A DNA stretch of 64,000 nt from JBHJGM01 sp050331815 (lineage in GTDB: Bacteria; Verrucomicrobiota; Verrucomicrobiia; Opitutales; JBHJGM01). Below the pieces are notes generated by a model. It was not told where the DNA came from, searched no databases, and worked only from the letters and a program-made list of their open reading frames with translations. Location of the stretch: positions 1 to 64,000 of the forward strand of contig JBHJGM010000007.1 of NCBI GenBank assembly GCA_050331815.1. The letters run 5' to 3'. Both the position numbers and the translations under genes were made by a program. Below are positions 61,758-64,000 of the stretch, one piece after another; positions within the stretch are counted from its first letter, which is position 1, and every line of letters begins with the position of its first letter.

Positions 61758-63617
61758 TCAAACGGCGAGGGTCTTGCGCAGGGCAAATTCGGCCTGTTTG
61801 CCTTCGTTCCACTGCTGAACGGGGCGCAGGTAGCCGACCACGCGGGAGTAGACCTCGGTCTGCTTGTGGCAGGTCGGGCACTTGAAGTACTCGCCGGAGA
61901 GGTAGCCGTGGTCGGGGCAGATGGAGAAGGTGGGCGTAAGTGAGAAATACGGCAGGCGGTAGCCCTCGGCGATGCGCCGGACGAGTTTGCGGACCGTCGT
62001 GGTGTTGTCGATACGCTCGCCCAGAAAGAGGTGCAGCACGGTGCCACCGGTGTACTGAGTCTGGAGCGGGTCTTGGTGGTCGAGCACTTCGAAGAGGTCG
62101 TCCGTATATTGAACGGGCAAGTGCGTCGAGTTGGTGTAAAATGGGACTTCGGCCGGGGCGTCGGGAAGATCGTTGGCAACGGCGATGTGTGTTCCAAAGC
62201 GTTTGCGGTCCAGTCGTGCCAGCCGGTAGCTGGTGCCCTCGGCGGGGGTAGCTTCGAGGTTGTAGTTGTGTCCGGTGTCTTCCTGGTAGTGCAGCAGCCG
62301 CTCCCGCATGAACCGCAGGGTCGCTCGGGCGAAGCGGTGACCTTCAGCCGAGGTGATGCCCGTATCCAAAAGGTTGAGACAGGCCTCGTTCATGCCGACC
62401 AGGCCGATCGTGGAAAAGTGGTTTCGCCAAAAGCTGTCGAAGCGCTCCTTGATGTGGCGCAGGTAGAAGGTGGTATAGGGATAGAGATTGGCCTGAGTGA
62501 GTTCCTCCAGAACGGCGCGTTTGCGCTCGAGCGAGTCGCGGGCCAGGTCCATCAGCGCGCCGAGGCGGGTGCGAAAGTCGTTCACGCTCTTGGACAGAAA
62601 GCCCAGCCGCGGCAGGTTGATGGTGACCACGCCGATGGAGCCGGTCAGCGGATGCGCGCCAAAGAGCCCGCCGCCGCGCACGGCCAGCTGCGTGTTGTCG
62701 ATGCGCAGGCGGCAGCACATCGAGCGGGCGTCCTCGGGGTTGAGGTCGGAGTTGATGAAGTTCGAAAAGTACGGGACGCCGTACTTGCCGGTCATCTCCC
62801 AGAGGCCTTCGAGGTTGGGGTTTTCCCAGTCGAAGTCGCGGGACAGATTGATGGTGGGGATCGGGAAGGTGAGGGTGCGACCACGTGCGTCGCCCTCGGA
62901 CAGCACGCTGAAAAAGGCGCGATTGAAGCGGTCGATCTCCGGTTGAAAATCACCATAGCGTTCGGTCAGGAGCTGGCCGCCGATCTGCACCGGCAGGTCG
63001 CGGTAAAACGCCGGGCAGACCAGGTCGAGGGTCACGTTGGTGAAAGGCGCCTGAAAGCCCACGCGGGTCGGTACATTTATGTTGAAGACGAACTCCTGCA
63101 GGCTTTGGCGCAGTTCGTCGTCGCTCAAATTGTCGAAGCGGATGTAGGGGGCGAGCAGGGTGTCGAAATTGGAGAAGGCCTGCGCGCCGGCGGCTTCGCC
63201 CTGCAGCGTGTAGAAAAAATTGACAATCTGCCCGAGGGCGGTGCGCAGGTGGCGCGGGGGCCCGGACTCGACCTTGCCGGGGACGCCCCGGAAGCCTTCG
63301 CGCAGCAGGTCCGCCAAATCCCAGCCGACGCAATACACCGACAACTGGCCCAGGTCGTGGATGTGCAAATCGCCGCTGGCGTGCGCCTCCCCGACGGACG
63401 GCGCGTAGACCTGTTTCAGCCAGTAGGTCTCGGTGGCCGCGCTGGAGAGGTAGTTGTTGAGCCCCTGGAGCGAGTAGGTCATGTTCGAATTTTTGCGCAC
63501 CTGCCAATCCAGCCGCGAGAGGTAGCCTTCCACGCTTTGGATGCGGGGATCGGCGGTGGCGGCCTGGGGGTTTGAGACGGAGGTACGGAAGTGGGTGGCG
63601 GTAACAGCTGAAGACAT
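61758..63617 (-). CDS. nrdD: Anaerobic (class III) ribonucleoside-triphosphate reductase
   Basis: 619 residues. It makes deoxynucleotides with a glycyl radical under anaerobic conditions. The radical Gly lies in the C-terminal VYSRVVGYLRPVQQWNEGKQ segment. The zinc site is CPDHGY...YFKCPTC. The central NMTYSLQGLNNYL and IHDLGQLSVYCVGWDL stretches match NrdD. The N-terminus begins directly at the core; the usual ~90-residue ATP-cone is missing, so dATP allosteric control may be reduced or absent. Followed by nrdG on the same strand. Confidence 0.94.
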   Translation of the reverse strand: MSSAVTATHFRTSVSNPQAATADPRIQSVEGYLSRLDWQVRKNSNMTYSLQGLNNYLSSAATETYWLKQVYAPSVGEAHASGDLHIHDLGQLSVYCVGWDLADLLREGFRGVPGKVESGPPRHLRTALGQIVNFFYTLQGEAAGAQAFSNFDTLLAPYIRFDNLSDDELRQSLQEFVFNINVPTRVGFQAPFTNVTLDLVCPAFYRDLPVQIGGQLLTERYGDFQPEIDRFNRAFFSVLSEGDARGRTLTFPIPTINLSRDFDWENPNLEGLWEMTGKYGVPYFSNFINSDLNPEDARSMCCRLRIDNTQLAVRGGGLFGAHPLTGSIGVVTINLPRLGFLSKSVNDFRTRLGALMDLARDSLERKRAVLEELTQANLYPYTTFYLRHIKERFDSFWRNHFSTIGLVGMNEACLNLLDTGITSAEGHRFARATLRFMRERLLHYQEDTGHNYNLEATPAEGTSYRLARLDRKRFGTHIAVANDLPDAPAEVPFYTNSTHLPVQYTDDLFEVLDHQDPLQTQYTGGTVLHLFLGERIDNTTTVRKLVRRIAEGYRLPYFSLTPTFSICPDHGYLSGEYFKCPTCHKQTEVYSRVVGYLRPVQQWNEGKQAEFALRKTLAV

Positions 63618-63779
63618 CGGAATCCTGTATTTAGTGATTTTTCTTCAGCCTGGACCCAATATGTAGCGTCGATCCAGTGGAATTGGTCTGGAAGCGCGGG
63701 TTTTCAGCAACCGTTCTGATAGCTATTAGGGCCGGGGTTGAAGGTTGACGTGGCCGCGCGGCCCGATTGCCTGACGCGC

Positions 63780-64000
63780 ATGAGCCGCAAGATTCGATGG
63801 GGTATCCTCAGCACCGCCAAGCACGCGCAAAAGGCCTTCATTCCGGCGGTGCGCACAACGACAAACGGTGAGGTGGCGGCGATTTGCAGCCGTAGCCAGG
63901 AAGCGGCTCAAGCCGTCGCTAATGAGCATGGGATCCCCAAGGCACACGGCAGCTACGAAGCGCTGCTAAACGATCCCGAGATTGACGCCATTTACAATCC
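63780..64000 (+). CDS. Gfo/Idh/MocA family oxidoreductase, N-terminal part
   Basis: Only the first 73 codons are inside the window, from ATG 63780 (MSRKIRWGILSTAKHAQKAF). The Rossmann segment WGILSTA (a GxGxxA-type variant), ICSRSQEAAQAVANEHGI and the SYEALLNDPEIDAIYN motif are diagnostic of Gfo/Idh/MocA NAD(P)-dependent sugar or cyclitol dehydrogenases. The C-terminal substrate domain is outside. Divergent from nrdD. Confidence 0.88.
   Translation, partial: MSRKIRWGILSTAKHAQKAFIPAVRTTTNGEVAAICSRSQEAAQAVANEHGIPKAHGSYEALLNDPEIDAIYN

Noticed and set aside
62031..63575. 514-residue plus-strand frame opposite nrdD
   Set aside because: Antisense shadow in a GC-rich gene; nrdD has clear motifs in its frame.

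Overview
The window looks like a chromosomal segment of a free-living, GC-rich bacterium, most likely a member of the Verrucomicrobiota (Opitutia-like). This is inferred from PEP-CTERM surface proteins, a PPi-type phosphofructokinase, weak Shine-Dalgarno sites before most genes and the housekeeping gene set. No rRNA, prophage, insertion sequence or CRISPR array was seen. Two tRNA-Arg genes are present (CCG and UCU anticodons).

Layout. 1-2.1 kb: the 5' part of a GH116 (GBA2-like) glycosidase and a fucosyltransferase-like protein. 2.8-8.8 kb: a signalling block made of a three-PAS hybrid histidine kinase, a receiver protein whose C-terminus resembles the KaiA/RsbU helical domain, then kaiB and kaiC. 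This is a compact Kai-type timing module outside the cyanobacteria. 9.3-13.5 kb: a secreted PAP2-like protein, a GAF protein, PPi-phosphofructokinase and an AT-rich GNAT gene. 13.6-17.2 kb: tig-clpP-clpX. 17.2-26 kb: M42 peptidase, hisA, a flavin disulfide oxidoreductase, a lipoprotein, an O-antigen ligase-like protein, a DJ-1 protein and a second hybrid kinase. 26.2-38.8 kb: HDOD protein, tRNA-Arg, lpdA, rarA, thiD-comEC-RDD, MarR, zinc-independent L31/L36, yqgE-dCMP deaminase and a rhomboid. 39-44 kb: two PEP-CTERM proteins flanking a dockerin-bearing exported repeat protein. 44.1-50 kb: IclR regulator, trehalase-like GH37, tRNA-Arg, aminotransferase, gluconokinase, nucleotide cyclase and rpmB. 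50-58.8 kb: a zincin-like protein, a MidA-type methyltransferase, an S41 protease, small unknown proteins, tsaD, trpE, a sigma-70 factor and a lipoprotein. 58.9-64 kb: rpsA, the anaerobic ribonucleotide reductase pair nrdG/nrdD, and the start of a Gfo/Idh/MocA oxidoreductase.

The most interesting locus is the Kai block. KaiC keeps all three phosphorylation-site residues, KaiB is intact, and the gene in the kaiA position encodes a receiver fused to a KaiA/RsbU-like four-helix domain. That suggests a clock or timer whose KaiA-like input is controlled by phosphorelay. Non-coding signals include a diverged dispersed repeat present twice (40.15 and 46.46 kb), several perfect palindromes in promoter regions, and a set of clear rho-independent terminators.
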